64,000 nucleotides of DNA, taken from the NCBI RefSeq assembly GCF_000688515.1, contig NZ_JHZK01000001.1, positions 310,001-374,000 on the forward strand, in the 5' to 3' direction. The position numbers were made by a program, and so were the translations under genes. This stretch comes from Afifella pfennigii DSM 17143. Its GTDB lineage: Bacteria; Pseudomonadota; Alphaproteobacteria; Rhizobiales; Afifellaceae. How positions within the stretch are numbered: the stretch's first letter is position 1; each line of letters starts with the position of its first letter. Positions 43,677 to 51,559 of the stretch are shown in pieces. The notes under the pieces were generated by a model. That model searched no databases. It was not told the origin of the DNA and worked only from the letters and a program-made list of their open reading frames with translations.

Positions 43677-44771
43677 CTATTCGGCCGGCAGCTTGGGGTG
43701 CGAGCGGAAGGGGGCGAGCGGCGAGCCCTCCAGCAGCCATCCGAGCCCCATCCGCGCCCCGAGTGCGATGGAGACCATGACGATGGGCGCGGAGACGGCG
43801 AGCACCGAGACCGCCGTGACGCCCTGGCCGATGGTGCATCCCAGCGCGGCGACGCCGCCGATACCCATGAGCGTGCCGCCGAGAAGATGCCGGCCGAGCT
43901 CGCGCGCGTCGTCGCAGGCTTCCCAGCGCACATCATGCCGATGCCAGGCGCCGAGCGCCGCGCCGGCCAGGGTGCCGACGACGAGGCCGATGCCGTAATC
44001 GGGCAAGGTGCCGGTATAGGTCACCACCTGCAGGATCGTATCGCCCACCGGCACGACGAAGGAGCCGGCCTCAAGTTGCACCGGCCCGAAAGCCTGCGTC
44101 GCCGCCAGACTGGTCGCCAGCCAGCCGAAGGCGATGACGAGCCCGATCGCCGTGCCGGCGAGGATCTGGCGCGGCTTGCGCCAGTAGCTGCGCTCGCCGA
44201 AGACGAAGGCGAGCAGCGCCAGCGCCGCCATGACGGCGACCGCCAGCCGCAGATCCATTCCCGTCAGCGCCGAGGCGAGGCTGCCGAGCGACTGGTCGCC
44301 GGCGAAGGAAAGGTCCAGCGCCCAATTGTCGACAAGGCGGATGCGCGCCTGGCCGACGATGCCGCGTTGCGTGGCCAGCGCCGCCAGCCCGAGCGCCGTC
44401 AGCACCACCAGCGAGCGCAGGCTCCCCCCGCCGAGGCGGATGACCGCGCCGAAGCCGCAGGTGCCGACGAGCGCCATGCCGAAGCCGAAGAGAAGCCCGC
44501 CGCCGATGGCGCCCGTCAGCCCGAAGGTGGGCGACAGATAGAAGCTCTGCGACAGCTCCACGAGGCCGAGAAAGATCGCCGCCTGCGTGGCGATCAGCGC
44601 CGTCGCCGCCGCCAGCACCCAGGTCCTGAGCCCGGTTCCGTCTGCGGCATACCAGTAGCGCTCCAGCGCCGAGAGCGTGCAGAAGCGGCTCACCCGCGCC
44701 ACATAGCCGAGTACGATTCCGGCTCCGACGCCGACCAGCGGCAGCCAGATCTGCGCGTCCAGCCCGCCCAT
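43677..44771 (-). CDS. YeeE/YedE family carrier (SoxT/TsuA-like), copy 2
   Basis: A 364-residue membrane protein homologous to the carrier at 41472-42563 but diverged from it. Motifs are LGYVARVSRFCTLSALERYWY near residue 26, GMALVGTCGFGAVIRLGGGSLRS near residue 95 and AALGCTIGQGVTAVSVLA near the C-terminus. Conserved cysteines are present. Two different SoxT-type carriers beside soxR recall the SoxT1A/SoxT1B pair of Hyphomicrobium. GGGGAG lies six bases before the ATG at 44771; an ATG at 44777 is also possible. Confidence 0.85.
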   Translation of the reverse strand: MGGLDAQIWLPLVGVGAGIVLGYVARVSRFCTLSALERYWYAADGTGLRTWVLAAATALIATQAAIFLGLVELSQSFYLSPTFGLTGAIGGGLLFGFGMALVGTCGFGAVIRLGGGSLRSLVVLTALGLAALATQRGIVGQARIRLVDNWALDLSFAGDQSLGSLASALTGMDLRLAVAVMAALALLAFVFGERSYWRKPRQILAGTAIGLVIAFGWLATSLAATQAFGPVQLEAGSFVVPVGDTILQVVTYTGTLPDYGIGLVVGTLAGAALGAWHRHDVRWEACDDARELGRHLLGGTLMGIGGVAALGCTIGQGVTAVSVLAVSAPIVMVSIALGARMGLGWLLEGSPLAPFRSHPKLPAE

Positions 44772-44839
44772 GCGCATCTCCCCGTCCGCCGATCGCCCGG
44801 CGGTTGTTAACGAGGCTATGCTACGCGCCGTAAGGGTGT

Positions 44840-44868
44840 GAGGCAAATGGACGAAAGCGTCTCGCCTC
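44840..44868. terminator. Two-tier hairpin at the end of soxR
   Basis: GAGGC (44840-44844) pairs with GCCTC (44864-44868), and inside it GACG (44850-44853) pairs with CGTC (44858-44861) around an AAAG loop. It overlaps the soxR stop codon and precedes the second carrier gene on the same strand. There is no T-tract, so termination would be weak. Confidence 0.35.
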
Positions 44869-45247
44869 AGCCCTCGTTCTTCTCCATCACAGGCCGGCAG
44901 AAGAGATCGTAGAGCGCCCCGATGATCTGCGACACTTCCTCGTCGGCGATACGGTAGAAGATCATCCGCCCGTCCCGCCGCGTGCTCACCAGGCGGTCGA
45001 AGCGCAGCCTGGCCAGCTGCTGGGAGACGGCGGCCTGCGGCATGGTGAGGATGTCTTCCAGCTCGGAGACGGATTTCTCGCCGTCGGAGAGAAGGCAGAG
45101 GATGAGAAGCCGCGTTTCATGCGACAGCGCTTTCAGCAGGTCGCTCGCCTGCCGTGCCTGCCCCACCAGCTCCTCCAGCTCGGAGCGGTCCTTGGGCGGC
45201 TTCAGCCGCGTGACGGTTTGCAGCGATCGCGCCTGCGCTTCTGTCAT
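44867..45247 (-). CDS. soxR: ArsR-family sulfane-sulfur sensor repressor SoxR
   Basis: A 126-residue winged-helix repressor. It carries the two cysteines of the SqrR/BigR/SoxR branch: C51 in RLLILCLLSDGE and C117 in LYDLFCRPV. In that branch per- or polysulfide bridging of the pair releases DNA. The recognition helix is in MPQAAVSQQLARLRFDRLV. It is encoded beside soxS and opposite to the sox operon. AT-rich ATATGCA islands at four intergenic positions are its likely targets. Confidence 0.9.
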   Translation of the reverse strand: MTEAQARSLQTVTRLKPPKDRSELEELVGQARQASDLLKALSHETRLLILCLLSDGEKSVSELEDILTMPQAAVSQQLARLRFDRLVSTRRDGRMIFYRIADEEVSQIIGALYDLFCRPVMEKNEG

Positions 45248-45359
45248 CTCAAAATACCTGCCTCGCGTCGCCTGCGCGGCGCGCCCGTAAGTTCTGCCGT
45301 CAAATGCTGAATTCGATGGGCGACAATAGTGCCATCCGCCCTGGCCGCAATGGCCGGAG

Positions 45360-45722
45360 CTACATGGCAGCCTCCTCCGTCGTCAGTTTGTCCAGCATTT
45401 CGGCGAAGAGGGGCCAGAAGAAGGCTTCGCCCGGATAGCCGCGCATGCGCGCCACTTCCGCCCCGTCCTGCAACAGGATGAAGGTCGGCGTCACCACCTC
45501 GCGGTCGATCTCGGCTAGCTCCTGCGGCCATCCCCCACTGATATCCACGAAACGAATGGGCGCGCGCCGGCCTTCCTCCGTCTTGGCGTAGGCCGGTCCG
45601 ATCTCCGCATGCCAGCGCTCGCACCACACGCAGCCGGGCCGCTGAAGCATGATGAGCTCGCTCGCCCCCGCCTGGCCGATGGCGAGCAAGGCAAGGAGGA
45701 AGAACGTGGAGATGATGCGCAT
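45360..45722 (-). CDS. soxS: Periplasmic thioredoxin-like protein SoxS
   Basis: A 120-residue thioredoxin-fold protein with a signal peptide (IISTFFLLALLAIGQAGA) and a CVWC active site near residue 35 (LQRPGCVWCERWH). In Paracoccus SoxS keeps the SoxY swinging-arm cysteine reduced and so reactivates SoxYZ. I start it at 45722 (MRIIST), with AGGGAC upstream; the longer frame extends over the promoter region. It is divergent from soxV, the inner-membrane electron donor. Confidence 0.87.
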   Translation of the reverse strand: MRIISTFFLLALLAIGQAGASELIMLQRPGCVWCERWHAEIGPAYAKTEEGRRAPIRFVDISGGWPQELAEIDREVVTPTFILLQDGAEVARMRGYPGEAFFWPLFAEMLDKLTTEEAAM

Positions 45723-45770
45723 CGCGTCCCTGTTGGCAGGCCGCCGGCAAGGCCGCGGCGATTGCTCCGT

Positions 45771-45810
45771 CGAATTGCTGATTGCAATATATAGAAATTT
45801 CTGAATACTT
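45771..45810. promoter_or_regulatory. AT-rich island between soxS and soxV
   Basis: The divergent soxS-soxV spacer contains GAATTGCTGATTGCAATATA and, just after, AGAAATTTCTGAATAC. On the minus strand this reads ATATTGCA, a one-base variant of the ATATGCA core at the other sox promoters. In Pseudaminobacter salicylatoxidans SoxR binds this same intergenic position, so this is a candidate operator. Confidence 0.55.
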
Positions 45811-45876
45811 CCACTCCATACCTTCAAACGCGCTGCGGCCCGATGGCGCGTCACATAATCCGATGATGGGGGAGGA

Positions 45877-46611
45877 ATGCTCGAAGTCTCGATTGGAGCC
45901 GCATTCATAGCAGGCTTCCTGTCTTTCGTCTCGCCCTGCGTCTTGCCGATCGTGCCGCCCTATCTCTGCTACCTGGCGGGCGTCAGCCTCGATCAGCTCC
46001 GGGGCGAGGACGTGGCGCCCGGCACGGGGCGGCGCATCGTCCTGGCGGCGATCACGTTCGTGCTGGGCTTTACCACGGTCTTCGTCGCGCTCGGCGCCAC
46101 GGCGAGCTTCGTCGGCCAGACGCTTGCCCGCTACTTCGATACGCTGGCCATCATCGCCGGCGTCATCATCATCATCATGGGCCTGCACTTTCTCGGCGTC
46201 TTCCGCATCGGGCTTTTGTACCGCGAGGCGCGCGTCAACGTGGACAAGAAGCCGGCGGGGCTCATCGGCTCCTATATCATGGGTCTTGCCTTCGCCTTCG
46301 GCTGGACGCCCTGCGTCGGCCCGGTGCTGGCGGCGATCCTCTTCGTCGCCGGCTCCACCGAGACCACCCTTCGCGGCGCCCTGCTCCTGGGCGTCTACGC
46401 CCTCGGCATCGGCATCCCCTTCATTCTTGCAGCGCTCTTCGCCAGCCGCTTTCTCGGCTGGGCCATGCGCTTCCGCCGCCATATGGCGACCGTGGAGAAA
46501 GCCATGGGCGGCCTTCTGGTATTCACCGGCATCCTGTTCGTCACCGGACAGATGTCGGCGATATCTTACTGGCTTCTGGAAACTTTTCCGGCCTTCTCGC
46601 AAATTGGCTGA
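45877..46611 (+). CDS. soxV: CcdA/DsbD-like thiol-electron carrier SoxV
   Basis: A 244-residue membrane protein with six helices of the CcdA type. Redox-active cysteines lie in FVSPCVLPIVPPYLCYLAG near residue 20 and FGWTPCVGPVLAAILF near residue 145. It passes electrons from cytoplasmic thioredoxin to the periplasmic SoxW and SoxS. GGGGGAGGA precedes the ATG directly. soxW follows 54 bases downstream. Confidence 0.93.
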   Translation: MLEVSIGAAFIAGFLSFVSPCVLPIVPPYLCYLAGVSLDQLRGEDVAPGTGRRIVLAAITFVLGFTTVFVALGATASFVGQTLARYFDTLAIIAGVIIIIMGLHFLGVFRIGLLYREARVNVDKKPAGLIGSYIMGLAFAFGWTPCVGPVLAAILFVAGSTETTLRGALLLGVYALGIGIPFILAALFASRFLGWAMRFRRHMATVEKAMGGLLVFTGILFVTGQMSAISYWLLETFPAFSQIG

Positions 46612-46665
46612 GCCGCCAAGACGAACGCCGCCAATACGACGCCAACGACAATGGGAGGAAAGCTC

Positions 46666-47256
46666 ATGCTCAAACACACCTTCACCGCCTTCGCCATGCT
46701 GGCGCTGGCGGCCCTTCTTCCCGCCCATGCGGTGGAAATCGGCGATGACGGTCTGCACAAGCAGAATTGGTTTTCCATCACCTTCCGCGACATCGCCGAG
46801 GACATCGAGACCGCCAATGACGAGGGCAAGCGCCTGGCCATCGTCTTCGAGCAGCGCGGCTGCATCTACTGCCGCAAGATGCATGAGGAGCTTCTCGCCG
46901 ACCCGGAGGTGGCCGATTACATCCGCGAGAACTTCAAGGTCGTGCAGTACAACATGTTCGGCGACGAGGAGGTCACCGATCTCGACGGCGAGGTTCTGAC
47001 GGAGAAGACCGCCGCGCGCAAATGGGGCTACGTCTTCACGCCGACCGTCGTGTTTCTGCCCGATGAGGTGCCGGAGGGCGTTTCGGTGCGCGATGCCGCC
47101 GTCGCCGTGATGCCCGGCGCCTTCAGCAAATGGACCTTCCTCAACATGTTCCGCTGGGTCAACGAGAAGGGCTACGAAGGCGAGGAGCACTTCCAGAAAT
47201 ACCACGCCCGCATCATCATGGAGTTGCGCGAAGCCGGCCGCCTGGAAGCCGAGTAG
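46666..47256 (+). CDS. soxW: Periplasmic thioredoxin SoxW
   Basis: A 196-residue secreted thioredoxin-like protein with a signal peptide (TAFAMLALAALLPAHA) and a CIYC active site in FEQRGCIYCRKMHEEL near residue 70. A cis-Pro region is in VFTPTVVFLP. It is reduced by SoxV. The start at 46666 follows GGGAGGA; an in-frame ATG at 46651 is less well placed. It ends before the AT-rich island that precedes soxX. Confidence 0.9.
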   Translation: MLKHTFTAFAMLALAALLPAHAVEIGDDGLHKQNWFSITFRDIAEDIETANDEGKRLAIVFEQRGCIYCRKMHEELLADPEVADYIRENFKVVQYNMFGDEEVTDLDGEVLTEKTAARKWGYVFTPTVVFLPDEVPEGVSVRDAAVAVMPGAFSKWTFLNMFRWVNEKGYEGEEHFQKYHARIIMELREAGRLEAE

Positions 47257-47284
47257 AACTGGAAAAACTAAACGAAAGCAGGGC

Positions 47285-47322
47285 CATATGTCATATATGC
47301 AAATAATTATATTTTCACATTG
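47285..47322. promoter_or_regulatory. AT-rich island upstream of soxX
   Basis: CATATGTCATATATGCAAAT and the following TAATTATATTTTC form a strongly AT-rich stretch in the soxW-soxX gap, about 85 bases before soxX. ATATGCA is at 47295-47301. The soxW-soxX gap is the second SoxR-binding position reported in Pseudaminobacter salicylatoxidans. It probably holds the main promoter for soxXYZABCDEF. Confidence 0.6.
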
Positions 47323-47405
47323 ATGAGAAGCCCCGCGATGGCTAGGCTGCATCCTGCACTAGAAGCCGGAGCAACCGGCAAAGCCACGGGAGGAACGCGG
47401 TCGAG

Positions 47406-47861
47406 ATGAACAGGATGCTGAAAATCGGGCTTGCAGCCTTTGGGGCTTGCTTGCCGATGTCGATCCCCGCCGGCGCCCAGACGGCGTCGGACGCGACGGC
47501 GGAGACATCGATGACGGGGGTGCCGGGAGATCCGGACACTGGCCGCAAGATCCTCGCCGACAGGAAGCTCGGCAACTGCCTTGCCTGCCACACCGTCTCT
47601 GACATGTCCGAGCACCCCTTCCAGGGCGACGTCGGCCCCACGCTCGATGGCGTCGCCAATCGCTGGGCGCCCGAGCAGCTGCGCGCCATTCTGGTCGACG
47701 CCAAGATGATGTTCGGCGACCAGACCATCATGCCGGGATTTTACACGCTCAAGGTCGGCGTCGACGTCGCCGAGCCGTTCCAGGGCGAGCGCATCCTGAC
47801 GGCGCAGCAGGTGGAGGACGTGGTCGCCTACCTCACCACGCTGACCAAGGACCCAAACTAG
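47406..47861 (+). CDS. soxX: Sox cytochrome c subunit SoxX
   Basis: A 151-residue monoheme cytochrome c with a signal peptide ending near AGAQ. The heme site is CLACH near residue 59 (GNCLACHTVSDM), and a Met ligand is likely in TIMPGFYT. With SoxA it forms SoxAX, which attaches thiosulfate to the SoxY cysteine. It is the first gene of the structural operon. Confidence 0.93.
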   Translation: MNRMLKIGLAAFGACLPMSIPAGAQTASDATAETSMTGVPGDPDTGRKILADRKLGNCLACHTVSDMSEHPFQGDVGPTLDGVANRWAPEQLRAILVDAKMMFGDQTIMPGFYTLKVGVDVAEPFQGERILTAQQVEDVVAYLTTLTKDPN

Positions 47862-47883
47862 TGCCACTGACGAGGAGAACACG

Positions 47884-48339
47884 ATGAACCTGACGCGACG
47901 CGAAGCGCTGAGGCTCTCCGCCGGCGCCGCGATCCTGGCTTTCGCCGCAAGCCGCGCCGGACCGGCCTTGGCCGGCCCCGCGGAAACCGAGAAGGCGATG
48001 GCCGAGTTCACCGGCGGCGCCAGCCCCGCCACCGGCCGCATCACGCTGACGGCTCCGGAGATCGCCGAGAACGGCAACACCGTGCCGGTTTCCGTCTTTG
48101 TGGAGAGCCCGATGACGGACGAGGATCACGTCACCGAGGTGACGATCCTGGCGGAGGGCAATCCCAATCCGGGGGTGGCTACCTTCCACTTCACGCCGAT
48201 GAGCGGCGATGCGACGGCCACCACCCGCATGCGCCTCGCCAAGACGCAGAACGTCATCGCCATCGCCAAGATGAGCGACGGCTCGGTCTTCATGGACAAG
48301 AAGGAAGTCAAGGTCACCATCGGCGGCTGCGGCGGCTGA
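47884..48339 (+). CDS. soxY: Sulfur-carrier protein SoxY
   Basis: A 151-residue periplasmic carrier with a twin-arginine signal (LTRREALRLSAGAAIL) and the invariant C-terminal GGCGG. Cys149 is the swinging-arm residue that carries the sulfur intermediates. An immunoglobulin-like fold is expected for VPVSVFVESPM to VMDKKEVKVTIGG. It is exported with SoxZ, encoded 21 bases downstream. Confidence 0.95.
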   Translation: MNLTRREALRLSAGAAILAFAASRAGPALAGPAETEKAMAEFTGGASPATGRITLTAPEIAENGNTVPVSVFVESPMTDEDHVTEVTILAEGNPNPGVATFHFTPMSGDATATTRMRLAKTQNVIAIAKMSDGSVFMDKKEVKVTIGGCGG

Positions 48340-48360
48340 TCGAGAAGAGGAATTTAAGCC

Positions 48361-48687
48361 ATGGCCACACCAAAACCGCGCGTCAAAGTGCCGAAGACGG
48401 CATCTCCTGGCGAGGTCGTCACCATCAAGACGCTGATCAGCCACGAAATGGAATCGGGTCAGCGCCGCGATCAGGACGGCAACACCATTCCGCGCAGGAT
48501 CATCAACTCCTTCACCTGCACTTTCGATGGCGTGCCGGTCTTCTCCTGCGACATTGAGCCGGCGATCTCGGCCAACCCCTATTTCGAGTTCGCCGCAAAA
48601 GTGGAGAAGAGCGGCACCTTCGCCTTCGAATGGGTCGATGACGACGGCAGCGTCTACAGCACGGAAGCCGCCATCGAAGTGAAGTGA
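48361..48687 (+). CDS. soxZ: SoxZ, partner of SoxY
   Basis: A 108-residue beta-sandwich protein without its own signal peptide. Features match SoxZ: KPRVKVPKTASPGEVVTIKTLISHEMESGQRRD is split over residues 4-36, SFTCTFDGVPVFSCDIEPAISANPY lies in the middle, and FAFEWVDDDGSVY near the end. It rides with SoxY through the Tat system as a heterodimer. Confidence 0.95.
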   Translation: MATPKPRVKVPKTASPGEVVTIKTLISHEMESGQRRDQDGNTIPRRIINSFTCTFDGVPVFSCDIEPAISANPYFEFAAKVEKSGTFAFEWVDDDGSVYSTEAAIEVK

Positions 48688-48743
48688 CGGCAAGACGATG
48701 ACTGGCGGGCAATGAACCTGTCGGCACAACGGGAGGAAATGTC

Positions 48744-49607
48744 TTGAACAACGCGAAAACTGGCCTTGCGGCCACCCTCGCGCTGGCCGTCGGCCTCGCT
48801 GCCGTCGGCCCGGCGCATTCCGATCCGGTCGACGACACGCTGGTCATCGACGGCGAATTGGAGATGGTCACCCGCGTCAAGGCGCCGGAGGGCCATCCCT
48901 TCGACGAGGTCATCTCCGGCTGGCACTACCGGACCGACGAGACCCGCGCCCTGGAGGCCGACACCTTCCAGAACCCGGGCATGCTCTACACGCAGCGGGG
49001 CGAAGAGGTATGGAACACCGTGGAGGGCGAGGCCGGCAAGTCCTGCGCCTCCTGCCACGAGGATGCCTCCGCCTCCATGAAGGGCGTCGGCGCACACTAT
49101 CCCAAATGGAACGCGGCGGCCGGCAAGCCCTTCAACCTGGAGCTTCAGATCAACGATTGCCGCGTCAGCAACATGCAGGCCGAGCCCTACAAGTTCGACG
49201 ATCCCGACCAGAAGGCGCTCGTCACCTTCGTCAAGCATCAGTCGCTCGGCATGCCCATGCAGATCGATCTCAGCGAAGGCGAGATGCAACAATGGTGGGA
49301 GCGCGGCAAGGAGCGCTACTATCTGCGCATGGGGCAGCTCAACCTCGCCTGCGCCACCTGCCACGAGAACTATAACGGCAATTACATCCGCGCCGATCAT
49401 CTCAGCCAGGGCAACGTCAACGGCTTTCCCACCTATCGGCTGAAGCAGGCGAATATGGTCTCGCTGCACAACCGCTTCCGCGGTTGCATCCGCGACACCC
49501 GCGCCGAACAGCCCAAGGCCTTCTCCGACGATCTGATGGCGCTGGAGGTCTACGTCACCTGGCGCGGCACGGGTCTTTCCATCGAGACGCCGGCGGTGCG
49601 CCAGTAA
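48744..49607 (+). CDS. soxA: Sox cytochrome c subunit SoxA
   Basis: A 287-residue diheme cytochrome with a signal peptide (LAATLALAVGLAAVGPAHS). Heme sites are CASCH near residue 99 and CATCH near residue 206. The active-site Cys, which becomes a cysteine persulfide heme ligand in known SoxA, is probably in FRGCIRDTRAE near residue 249. Another Cys is in INDCRVSNM. The start is a TTG at 48744 with GGGAGG 8 bases before it. A GC hairpin follows the stop. Confidence 0.93.
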   Translation: MNNAKTGLAATLALAVGLAAVGPAHSDPVDDTLVIDGELEMVTRVKAPEGHPFDEVISGWHYRTDETRALEADTFQNPGMLYTQRGEEVWNTVEGEAGKSCASCHEDASASMKGVGAHYPKWNAAAGKPFNLELQINDCRVSNMQAEPYKFDDPDQKALVTFVKHQSLGMPMQIDLSEGEMQQWWERGKERYYLRMGQLNLACATCHENYNGNYIRADHLSQGNVNGFPTYRLKQANMVSLHNRFRGCIRDTRAEQPKAFSDDLMALEVYVTWRGTGLSIETPAVRQ

Positions 49608-49619
49608 CGCCCGAACAAG

Positions 49620-49642
49620 GCGCGGCGGCGAGCCCGCCGCGC
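49620..49642 (+). other. GC hairpin between soxA and soxB
   Basis: GCGCGGCG (49620-49627) and CGCCGCGC (49635-49642) form an 8-base stem with a 7-base loop, 13 bases after the soxA stop, followed by TTCTC. It may stabilise the soxXYZA message or reduce read-through to soxB, giving unequal subunit levels. Confidence 0.5.
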
Positions 49643-49744
49643 TTCTCGCTTGCCGCGGACCCTGCGTCCGGCGCGGCGAGAAGGGGAAGAGGAGACCAAG
49701 GCCGGCGCGCCGCCATGGCAGCCCCGGCCGCAGCGGAAGGTAAC

Positions 49745-51436
49745 ATGTTCTCACGACGCGAATTTCTCATGGCCGCGACCGCCACCGGAGCGATCCTCGG
49801 CAGCGGTGTTGCGGGGCGCTGGTCGCGCGTCATGGCCCAGCAGGGACTCAGCGAGGAGAGCCTCCTGGCCATGCCCGCCTACGGCAACGTCACGCTGGTG
49901 CACATCACCGATCTGCACGCCCAGTTGAAGCCGGTCTATTTCCGCGAGCCTTCCGTCAATCTCGGCGCCGGCGAGGTGGCCGGCCTGCCGCCGCATGTGA
50001 CCGGTGCCGATTTCCTCAAGCTCTACGACATCGAGCCCGGCTCGCCGGAGGCTTACGCCCTTACCTACGAGGATTTCGTCGCCTTGGCGCAGACCTACGG
50101 CAGGATGGGCGGGCTCGACCGCGTCGCCACCGTCGTCAAGCGCATCCGCGCCGAGCGCGGCGACAACATGCTGCTTCTGGACGGCGGCGACACCTGGCAG
50201 GGCAGCTACACCGCCAACGCCACCAAGGGCGCCGACATGATCGAGGTCATGAACGCGCTTTCGCCCGACGCCATGACCGGCCATTGGGAGTTCACCTACG
50301 GCATGGAGCGCGTTCAGGAGGCGATTGAGGCCCTGCCCTTCCCCTTCCTCGGCTCCAACATCTACGACACCGAATGGAACGAGCCGGCCTTCCCGCCCAT
50401 GCAGATGTTCGAGCGCGGCGGCGTCAAGGTCGCCGTGATCGGCCAGGCCTTCCCCTATACGCCGATCGCCAATCCGCGCTGGATGATACCCACCTGGTCC
50501 TTCGGCATCCGCGAGGAGGATATCGCCGCCCATGTGCAGGAGGCGCGCGGCGAGGGCGCCGAGCTCGTCGTGCTTCTTTCCCACAACGGCTTCGACGTCG
50601 ACCGCAAGCTCGCCTCGCGCGTCCCCGGCATCGATGTCGTCCTGACCGGCCATACCCACGACGCCCTGCCGGAGCCGGTCATGGTCGGCAAGACGCTGCT
50701 CGTCGCCTCCGGCTCCAACGGCAAGTTCGTGTCCCGCCTCGACCTTGACGTGAAGGACGGCGAGGTGAAGGGCTTTGCCTACCGGCTCATCCCGGTCTTC
50801 GCCGATGTGATCGCGCCCGACGCGGAAATGACCGCCCTCGTCGACAAGGTGCGCGCCCCCTACGAGGCGGAGCTGTCGCGCGAGCTCGCCCGCACCTCCT
50901 CCCTGCTTTACCGCCGCGGCAATTTCAACGGCACGCTCGACGATCTCTTCTGCCACGCCCTTTTGGAGGAGCGCGACGCCGACATCGCCCTGTCGCCGGG
51001 CTTTCGCTGGGGCACCAGCCTGTTGCCGGACACCCCGATTACGGTGGAGGACCTGCACAATGGCTGCGCCATGACCTATCCGGCCGCCTATCGCAACTCG
51101 ATGAGCGGCGAGATGCTGAAGAACATCCTGGAGGACGTCGCCGACAACCTCTTCAACCCCGACCCCTACTACCAGCAGGGCGGCGACATGGTGCGCGTCG
51201 GCGGCATGTCCTACGCCATCGATCCGGAAGCCGCGATGGGCGCGCGCATTTCCGACATGGTGCTCGCCTCCACCGGCGAGAGGATCGAGCCCGGCAAGGA
51301 GTACACCGTCGCCGGCTGGGCTTCCGTCAACGAGGCGACCGAGGGCCCGCCCATCTGGGAGGTCGTCGAGGCCTGGTTGGCCAGGAACCCGCTCGTGGAG
51401 ATCCCCGAGGATCGGGCGGTGCGCGTCAAGGCCTAG
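49745..51436 (+). CDS. soxB: Thiosulfohydrolase SoxB
   Basis: A 563-residue di-manganese hydrolase that removes sulfate from SoxY. A twin-arginine signal (FSRREFLMAATATGAILG) leads to the metallophosphatase-like domain: HITDLHAQLKP near residue 56, LLDGGDTWQGS near residue 145, TGHWEFTYG near residue 179, SHNGFD and the late motif TGHTHDALPEPV near residue 302. A 5'-nucleotidase-like C-terminal domain follows. The start at 49745 follows GGAAGG. Length is typical. Confidence 0.96.
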   Translation: MFSRREFLMAATATGAILGSGVAGRWSRVMAQQGLSEESLLAMPAYGNVTLVHITDLHAQLKPVYFREPSVNLGAGEVAGLPPHVTGADFLKLYDIEPGSPEAYALTYEDFVALAQTYGRMGGLDRVATVVKRIRAERGDNMLLLDGGDTWQGSYTANATKGADMIEVMNALSPDAMTGHWEFTYGMERVQEAIEALPFPFLGSNIYDTEWNEPAFPPMQMFERGGVKVAVIGQAFPYTPIANPRWMIPTWSFGIREEDIAAHVQEARGEGAELVVLLSHNGFDVDRKLASRVPGIDVVLTGHTHDALPEPVMVGKTLLVASGSNGKFVSRLDLDVKDGEVKGFAYRLIPVFADVIAPDAEMTALVDKVRAPYEAELSRELARTSSLLYRRGNFNGTLDDLFCHALLEERDADIALSPGFRWGTSLLPDTPITVEDLHNGCAMTYPAAYRNSMSGEMLKNILEDVADNLFNPDPYYQQGGDMVRVGGMSYAIDPEAAMGARISDMVLASTGERIEPGKEYTVAGWASVNEATEGPPIWEVVEAWLARNPLVEIPEDRAVRVKA

Positions 51437-51500
51437 CCCGCGCGGCGCGAGTTGGCGCCAAGAACCGCATATGCCGGTTGAGCGCGGCGGCCTTTCGGGC

Positions 51501-51529
51501 TATACATAGAAAACTTTGCATATATTGCG
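51501..51529. promoter_or_regulatory. AT-rich island upstream of soxC
   Basis: TATACATAGAAAACTTTGCA and following TATATTGC form an AT-rich block 31 bases before the soxC ATG. ATATGCA occurs on the minus strand (51517-51523). This suggests that soxCDEF has its own SoxR-controlled promoter besides read-through from soxX. Confidence 0.5.
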
Positions 51530-51559
51530 CTGCCTTGCGCAGCCGATCGGGAGAACGCG

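Noticed and set aside
42682-51529. AT-rich islands as remnants of mobile elements
   Set aside because: They are 30-40 bases long, lie exactly in promoter positions and have no flanking inverted repeats or transposase traces.
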